NCBI GenBank assembly: GCA_021904315.1 | Contig: CM038924.1 | Span: 14,186,026-14,250,025 of the forward strand | Direction of reading: 5' to 3' | Length of the DNA: 64,000 nt | Origin: Sphagnum magellanicum | Taxonomy: Eukaryota; Streptophyta; Sphagnopsida; Sphagnales; Sphagnaceae | Part shown: one piece after another, positions 62,931 to 64,000 of the stretch | Position numbering within the stretch: position 1 is the first letter of the stretch | Layout of the letters: the number at the start of each line of letters is the position of its first letter | Notes under the pieces: generated by a model | The model's database searches: none | The model's input: only the letters and a program-made list of their open reading frames with translations | Told to the model about the DNA's origin: nothing | Program-made: the position numbers and the translations under genes

Positions 62931-64000
62931 CATTCCAAAATTAAGGAATTTAGGGTAATAAATATTTATTGTGGGTATTCCCCCCTATACCTTACCCTAA
63001 GGTCAGTTTCATCATTAAATAATCCTCAAAATAGTGAAATGAAATTTTGTGAAAATATGAAGTTGAAAATCATCATAATTATCAAAATAGGCTACATTCT
63101 CAATAATTTCACTATTCATATCACAATATTATAGTAGATGATGGACATATATTTATTTATTTTCAAATTTTCAAATTTTAAAAACAGATTTATTTTTTGA
63201 GAAAAATAAATAAAATTGTTTCATCAATGTGGAAAAAAAAGTGACCCTAGGCTAGAATAATGGACTTGTAGGGGATTGCATACCTAGCCTATACACACCA
63301 ATGTTTTTTTTTTTTTTTTTTAAATCATTTTTTAATTTTCCTTTTTAAAAATTGGAAATTAGCCCTAGTGGCCCCCTTATGCCTAGCTATGGTGTTCAAG
63401 TGGCTAATAGCTTAAGGTTGTAGGAACTTTGACTTGTATCACACCCATAATTTCTTAAATATTTGGCAAGTATGCAATTACAAAGGTGAAAAAATTTCTT
63501 TTGTAAATTTGACAACTTCATGTGACGTGAAATTGATTTTTTGGTTGACCAAAATAAATTTAAAAATTCTAATTTTTTTCTTTGAAATATTTGATGGACA
63601 TTGCAAACAATGCAAGATTTTCAAAACTAAGGACAAAATTTGCAAAACAAATGAACACTTGTTAAGAATCTAAACTAAACAAATTGAAAAGAAATTTAAC
63701 CCTTGAAATTGCCTTTTTCCACCTCAATTAAACTAGAACATCAAACCAAGTTTCACATAGATCAATGTTACTACACAATGCAAATGCAAAAAAATGGGGC
63801 CAAGGGAAATAAAATCAAAACATTTCATTGTCATGGAAACAAAAAGAACTACCTTGGCATTCAAGCATTGGAATTCACTCGACATAAGCAAAGCCAAACA
63901 AAATTTGTCATCAAAGAAGATCATGGTAATGCAAATAGTCACAAATCTAAAGAAGTTGTTTTCCTCGTATGTAGATGCTATGTGAGCCCCCAAATAACAT

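Noticed and set aside
63380-63425. tRNA-like TGTTCAAGTGGCTAA motif
   Set aside because: Resembles box A, but no box B follows at a suitable distance and no cloverleaf forms.

Overview
This is a window of plant nuclear DNA, almost certainly from a seed plant. The three supportable genes are spliced, plant-type genes: a QWRF/DUF566 microtubule-associated protein, a membrane-anchored ubiquitin-fold (MUB) protein and the Mediator cyclin C. They sit in long, AT-rich intergenic DNA filled with decayed transposon sequence. I cannot name the species from the sequence alone. Introns of about 150 to 1,050 bp inside the coding regions and gene spacing of 5 to 25 kb fit a medium-to-large plant genome.

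Layout. 1-19,700: no convincing protein-coding gene. It holds copy A of a dispersed repeat (called R1 here), a pyrimidine-rich minisatellite near 4.5 kb, a cluster of hairpins near 5.6-5.9 kb, a broken hAT transposase (about 6.7-8.8 kb), R1 copy B, a 331-bp tandem duplication (13.36-14.03 kb), and a nine-monomer array carrying a telomere-like core (17.6-18.3 kb) followed by two smaller tandem duplications. 19,719-25,542 (+): a complete QWRF gene with TATA box, CT-rich start region, probable 5' leader intron and six coding exons (851 residues). 25.5-48 kb: repeat-dominated. It contains inverted R1 copies, a tRNA-derived SINE with target-site duplication, a pair of diverged direct repeats (possible old LTRs) at 35.3 and 39.2 kb, R1 copy C, a degenerate minisatellite, a second broken hAT-like transposase (42.4-44.6 kb) and small hairpin/MITE-like repeats. 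48.4-49.1 kb: a 655-bp apparent insertion between 11-bp direct repeats, with R1 copy D inside it. 50,651-54,084 (-): a complete MUB gene, three coding exons (118 residues) plus a probable 5' leader exon about 2.4 kb upstream. 54.3-59 kb: AT-rich DNA with inverted repeats. 59,172-62,073 (-): a complete cyclin C gene, nine coding exons (252 residues), with a 117-bp tandem duplication across its start codon.

The genes do not form an operon-like system. QWRF proteins act on microtubules, MUB docks ubiquitin-conjugating enzymes at the plasma membrane, and cyclin C activates CDK8 in the Mediator kinase module. All exon models below were built by hand: every junction was checked for GT/AG and reading phase, and each summed coding length gives an intact protein of the size normal for its family. 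The most interesting observations are the duplicated cyclin C start region with its upstream ORF, the telomere-motif array, a conserved dispersed hairpin, and the R1 repeat family. I found no clear evidence of a wholly new biological system.
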